A stretch of 64,000 nucleotides of DNA, taken from a virus. The notes beneath the pieces are model-generated. The model did no database searches, had not been told where the DNA came from, and worked only from the letters and a program-made list of their open reading frames with translations. Position numbers and translations under genes: made by a program. The stretch covers positions 1 to 64,000 of the IMG/VR virus record IMGVR_UViG_3300010885_014582; one strand, 5' to 3'. Position 1 is the stretch's first letter. Every line of letters starts with the position of its first letter. This document shows positions 1-7,012 of this stretch, piece by piece.

Positions 1-1
1 A

Positions 2-316
2 CCAGAACTACTGAAAGAGTTCTCTGTGGAGATCACAGAGGAGTGGGAAGTAGAAGATGCAGGTGTCGGGTTCTCAGCAATCATCTTTGGAGATAACAAC
101 TCCTCGGTGGCTGTAGAGAACGACGGAAACGGTGGCTGTAACAGGTACCTAACCTTCGACACCCATGGCGAAGACCTCTTAGAACGCTTCTCAGAGGCAT
201 CTAAAAAGGCATACTCAGCAGAAACGCTCGATCCTATGGATATGGCAACCTGCTGGGTCGAACTGCGTGACTTAACAGACGATCGCTTAGTACAAATAAT
301 CAAATCAAAGTTGTGA
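2..316 (+). CDS. Hypothetical protein, 5' end outside window
   Basis: The frame is open from the window edge to TGA at 314-316. A GTG lies at 26-28, but codons 2-25 continue in frame with similar acidic composition, so the gene most likely starts outside the window. About 100 residues are visible; they are acidic and end in a basic LVQIIKSKL. No family was recognised. It lies upstream of the DUF932 gene on the same strand and may share its transcript. Confidence 0.6.
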   Translation, partial: PELLKEFSVEITEEWEVEDAGVGFSAIIFGDNNSSVAVENDGNGGCNRYLTFDTHGEDLLERFSEASKKAYSAETLDPMDMATCWVELRDLTDDRLVQIIKSKL

Positions 317-324
317 TTGTTAAT

Positions 325-350
325 CCACACCGTTAACTTAAATGGTGTGG
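325..350 (+). promoter_or_regulatory. Inverted repeat upstream of DUF932 gene
   Basis: Perfect 7-bp arms CCACACC (325-331) and GGTGTGG (344-350) are separated by 12 bases. The repeat lies between the stop at 316 and the DUF932 ribosome-binding site at about 384. No T run follows it, so a 5' UTR hairpin or an operator fits better than a rho-independent terminator. Function is inferred only from position. Confidence 0.35.
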
Positions 351-398
351 AACAATCCACCACAATCCACAAACAAACCAACCAAAGGAGACATACCA

Positions 399-1445
399 AT
401 GTCAAAAGAAACAGACCTAGTTCTCAATAGAGACCAAGTCATCGGGTACACCGATCCCATCTACGGGCGTGGCAACGCATGGCATGACAACCCAACACTG
501 CGTGAAACACTCGGTCTTGAGAACAACCACTACCCACATGCAATCCCAGTAGACGATGTGCTCCGTCGCCTCTTCTTCTGGAATGCCATCGAAGCAGGAA
601 GCGCCATCAAGTTCCCTAACGGTGACGGCACCTCACGCTACATCGATGACCCAACCCGTAAGTCCATTGTTCGCAGTGACGACCCAAGCGTTGTGTTCTC
701 AGTGTTCAAGGCTGGCTACCAAGTACACCAGTACGAAGAATGGCTTCTCAAGAATGTTGCCAACATCATCGATGACTCCGATCTTGCTATCGGTACTGCT
801 GGCTTGCTCCGTCGTGGTGGCAAGGCATATGTGACCATCGAGTTGCCAGAGACAGTGAAGACTCCATCTGGCTTCAACATTCGCCCACACTTGCTGGCTT
901 GCACATCTCATGACGGCACGCTGTCAACCACCTACCAGTTGGTCTCGACCATCGTGGTGTGTGACAACACACTTGCAGGAGCGCTTGGTGAGAACACCCC
1001 AACACACAAAGTGCGTCACTCGAAGCACTCGATCGACAAGATCCAGAGCGTGCGTGATGCCCTTACCTTGGTGCATGAGTACACCGATGAATTAACTATT
1101 GAGTTGGAGCGCCTGTCATTGCAAGTAGTGACTGACAATCAGTTCAAGTTGATCGTCGACCGCTTGGTTCCACCATCCATCGAAGTGGGTGTGCGCCCTC
1201 AGGTTCAGGCTCGTATCAACAACAAGCAGGAACTGGTCAACCACATCTACAAGAACGACCCTCGTGTCTCTCCGTGGACTGGAACAGCACTGGGAGTACT
1301 TCAGGCATGGAACACCTACAACCATTGGTTCGCTGGTACGGACACAAACCGTGCGGAGCGCAACAAGTTGAATGGTGTCCTTGGTAAGACACAAGACAGC
1401 GACCGCCAAGTGTTGGACGCCATCAAGCAAGTGGTGTTTGTCTGA
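399..1445 (+). CDS. DUF932 / phage-plasmid-like protein (TIGR03299 type)
   Basis: A 348-residue protein resembling the DUF932 family of phage- and plasmid-encoded proteins of unknown function. Visible family features are an N-terminal GRGNAWHDNP segment and a central SHDGTLSTTYQLVSTIVVCDNTL block. An upstream in-frame start at 342 exists, but ATG 399 has AAAGGAG about 8 bases before it and is preferred. The stop TGA overlaps the ATG of the next gene by one base, so the two are translationally coupled. The biochemical role is unknown; the family is common among early genes of actinophages. Confidence 0.75.
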   Translation: MSKETDLVLNRDQVIGYTDPIYGRGNAWHDNPTLRETLGLENNHYPHAIPVDDVLRRLFFWNAIEAGSAIKFPNGDGTSRYIDDPTRKSIVRSDDPSVVFSVFKAGYQVHQYEEWLLKNVANIIDDSDLAIGTAGLLRRGGKAYVTIELPETVKTPSGFNIRPHLLACTSHDGTLSTTYQLVSTIVVCDNTLAGALGENTPTHKVRHSKHSIDKIQSVRDALTLVHEYTDELTIELERLSLQVVTDNQFKLIVDRLVPPSIEVGVRPQVQARINNKQELVNHIYKNDPRVSPWTGTALGVLQAWNTYNHWFAGTDTNRAERNKLNGVLGKTQDSDRQVLDAIKQVVFV

Positions 1446-1798
1446 TGACTAGAAGTGGTGTGATGGGGGAGGAGGACAACTCCCCCATCGACCACAACCT
1501 TGAGAGGCTCCCATACCTACTGAATGAGGACAACGGTAGATGGAGGGATAAGGCAAAGTGCAAAGGTCAACCTGAGTTACTGCCACTGTTCTTCACTGAG
1601 TACCCTGCAACCATCTTGTACAAGCGAGTAGACATGGTCGCTGAGGCGAAAGTTTACTGTGACCAGTGTTCAGTGCGTAAGGAATGCTTTGCTTTTGCCA
1701 AGTCCAATAACATCCAGCATGGTGTCTGGGGTGGCATTGACTTCTTCACTTCCACCAATGGAACGATCAAGCATGTGATACCCGACTCCATTGATTAA
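1445..1798 (+). CDS. WhiB-like transcriptional regulator
   Basis: A 117-residue Wbl protein. WhiB proteins bind a [4Fe-4S] cluster through four Cys and usually modulate the primary sigma factor. Here the first Cys is in KAKCKG (about residue 39), followed by CDQCSVRKEC (C-x2-C-x5-C, about residues 72-81), then GVWGG (about 93-97), the family's turn motif. The gene overlaps the DUF932 stop by one base and ends at a strong hairpin terminator. WhiB is essentially confined to Actinobacteria and their phages and so informs the host call. A second, divergent Wbl lies at 2879-3283. Confidence 0.9.
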   Translation: MTRSGVMGEEDNSPIDHNLERLPYLLNEDNGRWRDKAKCKGQPELLPLFFTEYPATILYKRVDMVAEAKVYCDQCSVRKECFAFAKSNNIQHGVWGGIDFFTSTNGTIKHVIPDSID

Positions 1799-1803
1799 AG
1801 AAG

Positions 1804-1832
1804 AAGCCCCCTACCTATTCGGTGGGGGGCTT
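1804..1832. terminator. Bidirectional rho-independent terminator
   Basis: A 12-bp stem (arms 1804-1815 and 1821-1832, one G-T pair) with a 5-base loop TATTC, followed by TTCTTTG on the + strand. On the - strand the stem is followed by CTTCTTTAA. It separates the + WhiB gene (stop 1798) from the - strand gene ending at 1815, whose last codons lie inside the stem. Confidence 0.8.
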
Positions 1833-1970
1833 TTCTTTGTCCTCGATGAGAGGCATTGTGCGGTTCTTGTTGGCATGCCGTGGGCATGTATGTGTAGGTA
1901 GTTGCACTAACTCAACACCAACTTCGATCGACTGACGACAGTCAGGGCATTGATACTTCTTGCTCTTCAT
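1815..1970 (-). CDS. Small zinc-ribbon-like protein (51 aa)
   Basis: Translated directly: ATG at 1968-1970, TAG at 1815-1817. It begins MKSKKYQCPDCRQSIEVGV and contains CPDC, then CPRH about 18 residues later, a plausible C2/CH zinc site. It overlaps the preceding HTH gene by 29 bases, with GGAAGG about 10 bases before the ATG. The C-terminus (EKPPTE) runs into the terminator stem. Function is unknown; a small DNA- or protein-binding knuckle is possible. Confidence 0.6.
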   Translation of the reverse strand: MKSKKYQCPDCRQSIEVGVELVQLPTHTCPRHANKNRTMPLIEDKEKPPTE

Positions 1971-2175
1971 CTGGTAGTACCTTCCATGGTCTCCACTGCG
2001 TTAGAAACTCTATGATATCTGATTTGTCCCATAATGGTGTCGACGCAAGAACAGCAACTGGTTCTGGAAAGTCCACCATCTTGCGTAGTGAATGAATCCG
2101 TTGCTTGCTCACACTGAGTACCTGTGCTACTTCAGAGGTGCCCAGAATGTCTGAGATGCGTATTGAATCGCTCAT
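1942..2175 (-). CDS. Small HTH DNA-binding protein (MerR/AlpA-like)
   Basis: A 77-residue protein with an N-terminal helix-turn-helix: ILGTSEVAQVLSVSKQRIHS (about residues 10-29) looks like the MerR/excisionase-type winged helix in which a scaffold residue series ending SKQRIH contacts DNA. The segment LWDKSDIIEFL (about 48-58) matches the usual wing and following helix. The start overlaps the stop of the Rpf-like gene (ATGA at 2172-2175). Possibly a local transcription regulator. No integrase is visible to support a true excisionase role. Confidence 0.6.
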   Translation of the reverse strand: MSDSIRISDILGTSEVAQVLSVSKQRIHSLRKMVDFPEPVAVLASTPLWDKSDIIEFLTQWRPWKVLPDEEQEVSMP

Positions 2176-2771
2176 GGCTTAGGTCGTGTCTTCATGTACT
2201 CAATCATACCAACCTCTGTGAAGCGCACATGATTAGGTCGGCGTGTCTTCCAGTTCACACAATTCTTTCCCCAGTTACTTGAACTGCGCCATCCGATAGC
2301 GGGGCGGAAGAACGGGCGGTTGTTCAACTTGTCGTCAAGTGTTCTAAACACATTCTTGGTTTGGAATCCAAAGAACGCTAAACGATTAGCAACAATGATT
2401 TGCTCTTCTTTGGTTGCTCCCTTAGGTGATCGTGAGAACTCTCTGCCTCCAAAGCCTTCCCACGCTGATTGCGCCATACCAAGTCCACCTGCGTAGTAAC
2501 CACTGTTCTTCCAGTCGTGGTTGGTCTCACACCATGAGACTGCTTCCCAGAATTTAATGGAGCCACCTTTGTGTGACCGCAACTGTGCGACAAGTTCAGG
2601 GTGCATCGTGTTGATTGTCATCACATGCACATTGTGCTTTACAGCAGGGCTAACTACTGGTGCATCCGTTGGTGTAACCATTACCTCCTTTGGTGCGTTA
2701 TTTGGTTCGTTGATTAAACCAATGGCGGACAATGAAAGTGTGGCGATTAAACCAAGGCGTGCTAACAGCAA
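2172..2771 (-). CDS. Rpf/transglycosylase-like cell wall hydrolase
   Basis: A 199-residue protein. It begins with an apolar helix (about residues 1-21, signal peptide or anchor), then a linker of about 40 residues, then a domain resembling the resuscitation-promoting-factor lysozyme fold: FWEAVSWCETNHDW (catalytic-type Glu at about 82), GYYAGGLGMAQSAWEGFGG (about 91-109) and a helix with KEEQIIVANRLA. Rpf enzymes cleave glycan strands in actinobacterial walls. The TTG start at 2771 is chosen because GAGGAG lies 6 bases upstream; a GTG at 2810 would put a nested palindrome inside the coding region. It may act in lysis or entry, or modulate host wall growth. Confidence 0.7.
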   Translation of the reverse strand: MLLARLGLIATLSLSAIGLINEPNNAPKEVMVTPTDAPVVSPAVKHNVHVMTINTMHPELVAQLRSHKGGSIKFWEAVSWCETNHDWKNSGYYAGGLGMAQSAWEGFGGREFSRSPKGATKEEQIIVANRLAFFGFQTKNVFRTLDDKLNNRPFFRPAIGWRSSSNWGKNCVNWKTRRPNHVRFTEVGMIEYMKTRPKP

Positions 2772-2801
2772 AGAATGCTCCTCTGTAGGCGGATATAACA
2801 A

Positions 2802-2858
2802 GAGACCCACACCAAGAGAGCACTAGGTGCTCAGGGGTAAAGCCTTGGTATGGGTCTC
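2802..2858 (-). promoter_or_regulatory. Nested palindromes in the leader of the Rpf-like gene
   Basis: Outer arms 2802-2816 and 2844-2858 are complementary at 14 of 15 positions and enclose a second perfect hairpin, GAGCAC-TAG-GTGCTC, at 2818-2832. The whole structure lies between the WhiB stop (2879) and the TTG start of the Rpf-like gene (2771). No T run follows on the - strand, which argues against a simple terminator. An RNA leader structure or a regulator-binding palindrome is possible. Confidence 0.55.
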
Positions 2859-2878
2859 TGTATCCAGTCTATAGGGGA

Positions 2879-3283
2879 TCAGTAGAGAAGATCAAACATC
2901 ACAGTTGATATATCTCCTACTTCTTCATTCATGTACGGGATACTCGACATATTCAGATTTACATTCAGCAATTGATCTTTGTGTGCTGTGGCGCATAAAT
3001 CACATAAGCACCCTTGTCGGTACCTAATCCATGATCCATGGGACTTCAGCAGTGATTGTTTGTTGCTGGTGACTCCCTGACGATCCTTAGGAGTTAGACC
3101 GCCCCACATGCCCCACTTCTCGTCTATACCGTCCTTGAGGCACCTCTCCCACACTGGGCAGGTCTTACAGACCTCCCTAGCGACTGAGTAATACTGCTCA
3201 GGAGCGTCTGCATCGATTGGTGGGAACCAAAAGACATTGTTTCGTTTAAGGCAAAGAGCCTGCCTACGCCATTCTGAATACAT
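2879..3283 (-). CDS. WhiB-like regulator (second copy)
   Basis: A 134-residue Wbl protein: LCLKRN (first Cys near residue 10), CKTCPVWERC (C-x2-C-x5-C, about 39-48) and GMWGG (about 57-61). A Cys pair CLCDLC (near residue 90) follows, outside the core motif. ATG 3283 is preferred over in-frame upstream starts because GGAG sits about 7 bases before it and the upstream extension is low-complexity shadow of the opposite-strand gene. Its promoter must lie within the antisense + gene at 3315, since the starts are only 31 bases apart. The role is inferred as control of host or phage transcription. Confidence 0.85.
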   Translation of the reverse strand: MYSEWRRQALCLKRNNVFWFPPIDADAPEQYYSVAREVCKTCPVWERCLKDGIDEKWGMWGGLTPKDRQGVTSNKQSLLKSHGSWIRYRQGCLCDLCATAHKDQLLNVNLNMSSIPYMNEEVGDISTVMFDLLY

Positions 3284-3314
3284 ACATTCTCCAAATAGAA
3301 AGTGAGGTTGTGTT

Positions 3315-3734
3315 ATGACACACGCCCCAGATAAGGTTGCCACTATGGCAATCAACACCAAGACCGACCGCTCTGCGGAGGTCACCCAGTCCCTGTCCAC
3401 CCTTGTCGACGAGCGTCTTCGCTTGAAGGCGGAACTTGACGAACTTACCGATCGTCTTAAAGCGTTCGATGAAGTTGTCATCGCATGCTTCCAGTCGGGA
3501 GGCATTACCAAGGTCGAGACCGACAATGGAAAACTGAGCCTTGTTCAGTCCAACACTGTCCAATGGAACGATGAAGTCTTGAAAGGTCTCATCACTACAG
3601 CACAGTGGAACCGCATCACGGTTCGCAAGATTGACAAGGTTCGACTTGAAGCCGAACTGGTGGTTGGTCGAATTGACGCTGATGAGGTCGAAGTAGCGAA
3701 GTCGGTTAAACAATCTAAACCGTTCCTTCGCTGA
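3315..3734 (+). CDS. Coiled-coil protein on the opposite strand
   Basis: A 139-residue protein with GAGG seven bases before ATG 3315. An N-terminal heptad-like helix (STLVDERLRLKAELDELTDR, about residues 28-47) is followed by a beta-rich part (GGITKVETDNGKLSLVQ) and a KR/E-rich end. The architecture resembles Gp157-like phage proteins and the - strand protein at 22110, but the match is weak. It is the only + gene between 1.8 and 28.7 kb: it starts 31 bases from the divergent WhiB gene and stops two bases before the convergent gene at 3737. Confidence 0.65.
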   Translation: MTHAPDKVATMAINTKTDRSAEVTQSLSTLVDERLRLKAELDELTDRLKAFDEVVIACFQSGGITKVETDNGKLSLVQSNTVQWNDEVLKGLITTAQWNRITVRKIDKVRLEAELVVGRIDADEVEVAKSVKQSKPFLR

Positions 3735-3736
3735 TC

Positions 3737-3937
3737 TCATAGGTCAGTCATATGGCTTTCGTAATCGGTCTCCTGCACCTTCATAATGTGGAGGTGTCGG
3801 GAGACTGTTGCGTTGGCGCTGTCAAGCGCATCAAGTACCAGAGCAATGCTCTCGGTTAAACGATTCTTTAATAGTTCAATCTCTGCCTGAAGTTTTTGAT
3901 TCTCTGCTTCAAGTTCTTTGATGGTGACCCTAGCCAT
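3737..3937 (-). CDS. Short coiled-coil protein (66 aa)
   Basis: The N-terminal half is a clear amphipathic coiled coil (IKELEAENQKLQAEIELLKN, about residues 6-25). The rest is polar with His residues and no domain. Its start overlaps the DUF6378-like gene by 8 bases. It may be an oligomerisation or adaptor peptide; function unknown. Confidence 0.6.
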   Translation of the reverse strand: MARVTIKELEAENQKLQAEIELLKNRLTESIALVLDALDSANATVSRHLHIMKVQETDYESHMTDL

Positions 3938-4235
3938 TCTGGCGCTCTACGCAATCCCAACCACAGGCTGTGTAACCAGCAAGGTCTGCCCAATGGTCAC
4001 GCTTGTTGGGAGACCATGACATGCGAGCGATCTTGAGAAGGCTCATAAGGATCGCTACATCATGTGCTTGAAGGTTAAGACCATCTCTTGCAGTGATCGT
4101 GCGAGCAAGATATGTCTGCCACAACGACGCTGTGGTGCTGAAGTCATCCAGTGGGTCTCCGTAGTCGTTGTTCCTGTCCCCATTAATAAGTTCAATTGCT
4201 TCTTCTAGGATGTCTGTTCTGAAGTTATCAGCCAT
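3930..4235 (-). CDS. DUF6378-like phage protein
   Basis: A 101-residue all-helical protein. Features resembling the DUF6378 phage family: an N-terminal ILEEAIELINGDRNNDYGDP, a middle FSTTASLWQTYL and a C-terminal KRDHWADLAGYTACGWDC. Family function is unknown; a nucleotide-pyrophosphatase-type role has been suspected from the helical fold, but nothing here proves it. It overlaps the HAD phosphatase gene by 8 bases, so a nucleotide-metabolism context is possible. Confidence 0.6.
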   Translation of the reverse strand: MADNFRTDILEEAIELINGDRNNDYGDPLDDFSTTASLWQTYLARTITARDGLNLQAHDVAILMSLLKIARMSWSPNKRDHWADLAGYTACGWDCVERQNG

Positions 4236-4833
4236 TGTTCAACTCCATCATGCTGTACTTGGTCTCATTGTTGTAGTAATGGTTGTGCACCCTGATGACC
4301 TCAGCAAACTCTGGAAGAGCCTGTACTCGTCGTCCCAGATAACCTCTGTTCCAATGCTGTGTGTACATGTAAGCGTGCACGCCGTAGTTCTTGTACTCGG
4401 CGTACTGCTCGTAGTGGTCATCGATTGAGGCGCACTCATCCAGTGAGATGGCTGTGATGATCTCTGCTTTCTGACCACTGAAGTGAAGCGTGTCAGGGAT
4501 GAGGCGATAGCGCTCCAACCATTTGACAGTCTGACCATACGCTGATGGTGACCTGTGCGTGATGACATGTATACGCAACCCTTGGTCACGGAGAGCCTGC
4601 CAGCCAACCATGGTCTTTGGTATTGGTGCTTCGTCGTTAAAGATCTCACGCTCGTAGGTCAACTTGTCCAGAGTGTCATAGAACTCGTCGGCGGTCATTC
4701 CCCACTCAGCAAAGAACTCCCAATTGGTTGGGGTCGAGAACTGTTTGTTGTAGTACTCCGAGAAGTGCTTAGTTACGACAGATGAAAAGTCAAACAAGAC
4801 TCCATCAATGTCTACTGCTACATCGGTAATCAT
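4228..4833 (-). CDS. HAD-family 5'(3')-deoxyribonucleotidase-like phosphatase
   Basis: A 201-residue protein starting MITDVAVDIDGVLFDF: the DxDG motif (about residues 8-11) gives the HAD nucleophile and acid/base Asp. Later elements are VITHR (motif II Thr, about 93) and SIDDHYEQY (motif IV acidic pair). The size and cap helices fit NT5C-like nucleotidases that dephosphorylate dNMPs. ATG 4833 overlaps the preceding stop (ATGA), so it is preferred over the start at 4881. Substrate not determinable. Confidence 0.7.
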   Translation of the reverse strand: MITDVAVDIDGVLFDFSSVVTKHFSEYYNKQFSTPTNWEFFAEWGMTADEFYDTLDKLTYEREIFNDEAPIPKTMVGWQALRDQGLRIHVITHRSPSAYGQTVKWLERYRLIPDTLHFSGQKAEIITAISLDECASIDDHYEQYAEYKNYGVHAYMYTQHWNRGYLGRRVQALPEFAEVIRVHNHYYNNETKYSMMELNNG

Positions 4834-5063
4834 TTGTTGAGAGCCTCTACTATTTGTTGTGCTTCCCATTGGGTGACGCATTCACAGACAAAGTCGTAGT
4901 TCAAAGAACCAAGGCGGTGTGATCGAGCAACAATGTAGTTGTCAGAGGAGATCTGGACAATGGCGTAGTCAACCTCTACTGGTGCTGGTGGCACATATCC
5001 TTTTTTACTAATGTTCTTGCTGAGGGCACGATTGTATGCGCCTTCCATCTCTTGATGATCCAT
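4830..5063 (-). CDS. Hypothetical protein (77 aa)
   Basis: No family recognised. It has a charged N-terminal helix (MEGAYNRALSKNISKKGYVPP), a central strand-rich part (DYAIVQISSDNYIVARSHRL) and a C-terminal helix. It overlaps the HAD gene by 4 bases, so it is probably cotranslated with it. Confidence 0.55.
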   Translation of the reverse strand: MDHQEMEGAYNRALSKNISKKGYVPPAPVEVDYAIVQISSDNYIVARSHRLGSLNYDFVCECVTQWEAQQIVEALNK

Positions 5064-5113
5064 CTAGTGCTCCTTCGATTAACGGCTGATTCTAGCCGTA
5101 TAAAGGATACCTG

Positions 5114-6553
5114 TCAACTACCCTCTTCAGACAAATCAATTATGTCTGCGTACATGGCGTTAGCACCGTTCTGGTCGAGACCACCATTGGGCAACATGCG
5201 TGCCTGCTCACCAGCCTTCGAACCAAACAACCGAGACAACACGCCACTGGAACCACGGGCTTCAACCTCGAAGCGGACTAGGTCACGGTTGTCGTTGATG
5301 TTCTTGAAGCGCTCTACCAGACTGAACAAGCGATCGATCTCACCAGACAGTGACGAGTCAAGACCCTGTCCTTCAAGTTCTTCAGCAAACCTAGCGAACA
5401 TCACACGACCTACTTGCATCTCTACAAGAGCACGCATTGCGGACTGAAGTTGATCCTTTGTGCGGATCTCAATCGGCAGAGAAAACGCACAGTCAGAATT
5501 TTCTTCAAATTGCGGACAACGGCTTGCCAAGTAACAATGATTGCACTGCCGTAAAGGGTTAGCGTTATAGCGCAAAACAGGCACTTGTTCGGGGTCAATT
5601 TCAATAGATTCCCCTTGTGCATCAACGGTTTGCGTGCCCATAGAGGTTATGTTCTCGATACCCATAATTGGTAGCAATGTTTTTTCATTGGCGTGCCGCC
5701 TCTTGGGGGGGTCAGTAACAATGTTTGGTACCCTCGGTGCCACACTTGGGGCATTATCGTTACCCCCTGGAATCATTATGATTGAGTTGTCATTATCGAG
5801 TGTGAACTCTTCCTCGTCATCGACATTCATAAGGTCATAGCCCCCAAAATTCTTGGTCTCCCATGCTCTCCACGATTGGATAGCAAGGTGTGCAACGGCG
5901 TTAACTTCGTCGTTGATGACAGCATCGTAGTCGACACCAAGGCGCTGTATATCTGCCCTGTGTCTCTTACGAACGCTGTCCTTTTGTTGTGCTGGGTATC
6001 TGTGTAGGGCGTGACCATCCCATACCTGTGTCTCTCCGTAACGGACAGCACTAGACCATGAAACTACAACTACTGCTTCCCAACCAACACGCTCGATGAC
6101 ATCTGGCTTGGATGTAAGACCAATGAGGTTAGTTCCCCAGCGCATAGCAATCTGCCCAATACGAGCAATGTTGCGACCTGTGATGGCTCGGTCACTAATG
6201 GCTACTCGACCGTACTTCTGGCACAGCCATGTCAAGCGCTCTAGGTCATCAGCGTCATTCCAGATGGGGACATACTTGTCTCCCATCCATGTACCGTCGT
6301 AGTCTGGTCTACCAATCACATAAGTTAAACTATCAATGTGCTCACGCACAAAAGAGTCGTACCGAGATAGGTCTTCATCGTTCTCTGAGACATACAGGAT
6401 GATCTCATTACCTTGGTACACAGCCGACAGGTCAATGACCTTGCGCTTGGGTACTGCGTAGTGAGTCAGGTTTATAGCAAAGCGTGTAACTCCTGCGCTA
6501 AGTAGCAACGAGCGGTAAGAACCTTTCTCGGCTCCACCAAAATATACTTTCAA
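5114..6553 (-). CDS. Large conserved phage protein, possible TIM barrel plus metal-binding Cys cluster
   Basis: A 479-residue protein. The first ~230 residues alternate strands and helices (MKVYFGGAEKGSYRSLLLSA, YVPIWNDADDLERL, VVVVSWSSAVRYG), which vaguely recalls tRNA-guanine-transglycosylase-like barrels in phages. No 7-deazaguanine synthesis genes are present, so this is only a suggestion. A Cys cluster CNHCYLASRCPQFEENSDC (C-x2-C-x5-C-x8-C, about residues 337-355) probably binds Zn or an Fe-S cluster. The C-terminal third is helical. The stop is followed by about 50 untranslated bases. Confidence 0.55.
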   Translation of the reverse strand: MKVYFGGAEKGSYRSLLLSAGVTRFAINLTHYAVPKRKVIDLSAVYQGNEIILYVSENDEDLSRYDSFVREHIDSLTYVIGRPDYDGTWMGDKYVPIWNDADDLERLTWLCQKYGRVAISDRAITGRNIARIGQIAMRWGTNLIGLTSKPDVIERVGWEAVVVVSWSSAVRYGETQVWDGHALHRYPAQQKDSVRKRHRADIQRLGVDYDAVINDEVNAVAHLAIQSWRAWETKNFGGYDLMNVDDEEEFTLDNDNSIIMIPGGNDNAPSVAPRVPNIVTDPPKRRHANEKTLLPIMGIENITSMGTQTVDAQGESIEIDPEQVPVLRYNANPLRQCNHCYLASRCPQFEENSDCAFSLPIEIRTKDQLQSAMRALVEMQVGRVMFARFAEELEGQGLDSSLSGEIDRLFSLVERFKNINDNRDLVRFEVEARGSSGVLSRLFGSKAGEQARMLPNGGLDQNGANAMYADIIDLSEEGS

Positions 6554-6732
6554 TCTGTTTCCTGTTTCTTCACATGTGGTCTGATCTTCGCTAAGGAAGA
6601 GTCCAAGTAGTCCAAAGCCTGTGAGCCATCTTCTACAGGTAAGTCTTTCTCTTGTATTGCTTTTCGCAAAAGAGATTGAGCAACAATTATTGCTATACGA
6701 ACCTGATTAATAAATGGCGAACGGCTTGGCAT
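6550..6732 (-). CDS. Small helical protein (60 aa)
   Basis: Mostly helical (INQVRIAIIVAQSLLRKAIQ, then ALDYLDSSLAKIRPHV). It ends in an ATGA overlap with the large gene at 5114-6553, which supports it as a real gene. No family recognised. Confidence 0.5.
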   Translation of the reverse strand: MPSRSPFINQVRIAIIVAQSLLRKAIQEKDLPVEDGSQALDYLDSSLAKIRPHVKKQETD

Positions 6733-6739
6733 GACATAC

Positions 6740-7012
6740 TCATTCCTCTGAAGATTGATTCCTCATATTGTAGGGCTTTCTCCATACTGATGGAGAGTGA
6801 GCCTCTTCTATCTCAAGTCGATGTTCTTCGTCTTCATACAAACGGATGATGTGCATGCAAGGAGGCTCACCATTGGCTTCTTCCTCGATCCATTCATTTT
6901 CCGACATGGGCAACCCATCATGTACATAACAAATAGGAGGTCCACACCATCCTTGTTCTAATCCAATTTCCAACCATGTATCAAAGTCAATGTCATTCAT
7001 AGGGTCAATCAT
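6740..7012 (-). CDS. Small conserved actinophage-type protein
   Basis: A 90-residue acidic protein with the segment FDTWLEIGLEQGWCGPPICY followed by HDGLP, a pattern I associate with small hypothetical proteins of actinophages. GAGG lies 6 bases before ATG 7012. This start overlaps the preceding gene by 8 bases, whereas longer in-frame starts would run deep into it. The paired Cys and acidic C-terminal half could bind metal; function unknown. Confidence 0.6.
   Translation of the reverse strand: MIDPMNDIDFDTWLEIGLEQGWCGPPICYVHDGLPMSENEWIEEEANGEPPCMHIIRLYEDEEHRLEIEEAHSPSVWRKPYNMRNQSSEE

Noticed and set aside
1942-2175. Excisionase of a temperate phage
   Set aside because: It has an excisionase-like HTH fold, but no integrase, attachment site or repressor was found in the window.
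3264-3740. Long - strand frame opposite the + gene at 3315
   Set aside because: The + frame has a good ribosome-binding site and protein-like helices. The - frame overlaps the WhiB start and lacks one.
5114-6553. DNA 7-deazaguanine modification system (DpdA-like)
   Set aside because: Only a vague resemblance in one protein; no FolE, QueC, QueD or QueE homologues are present in the window.
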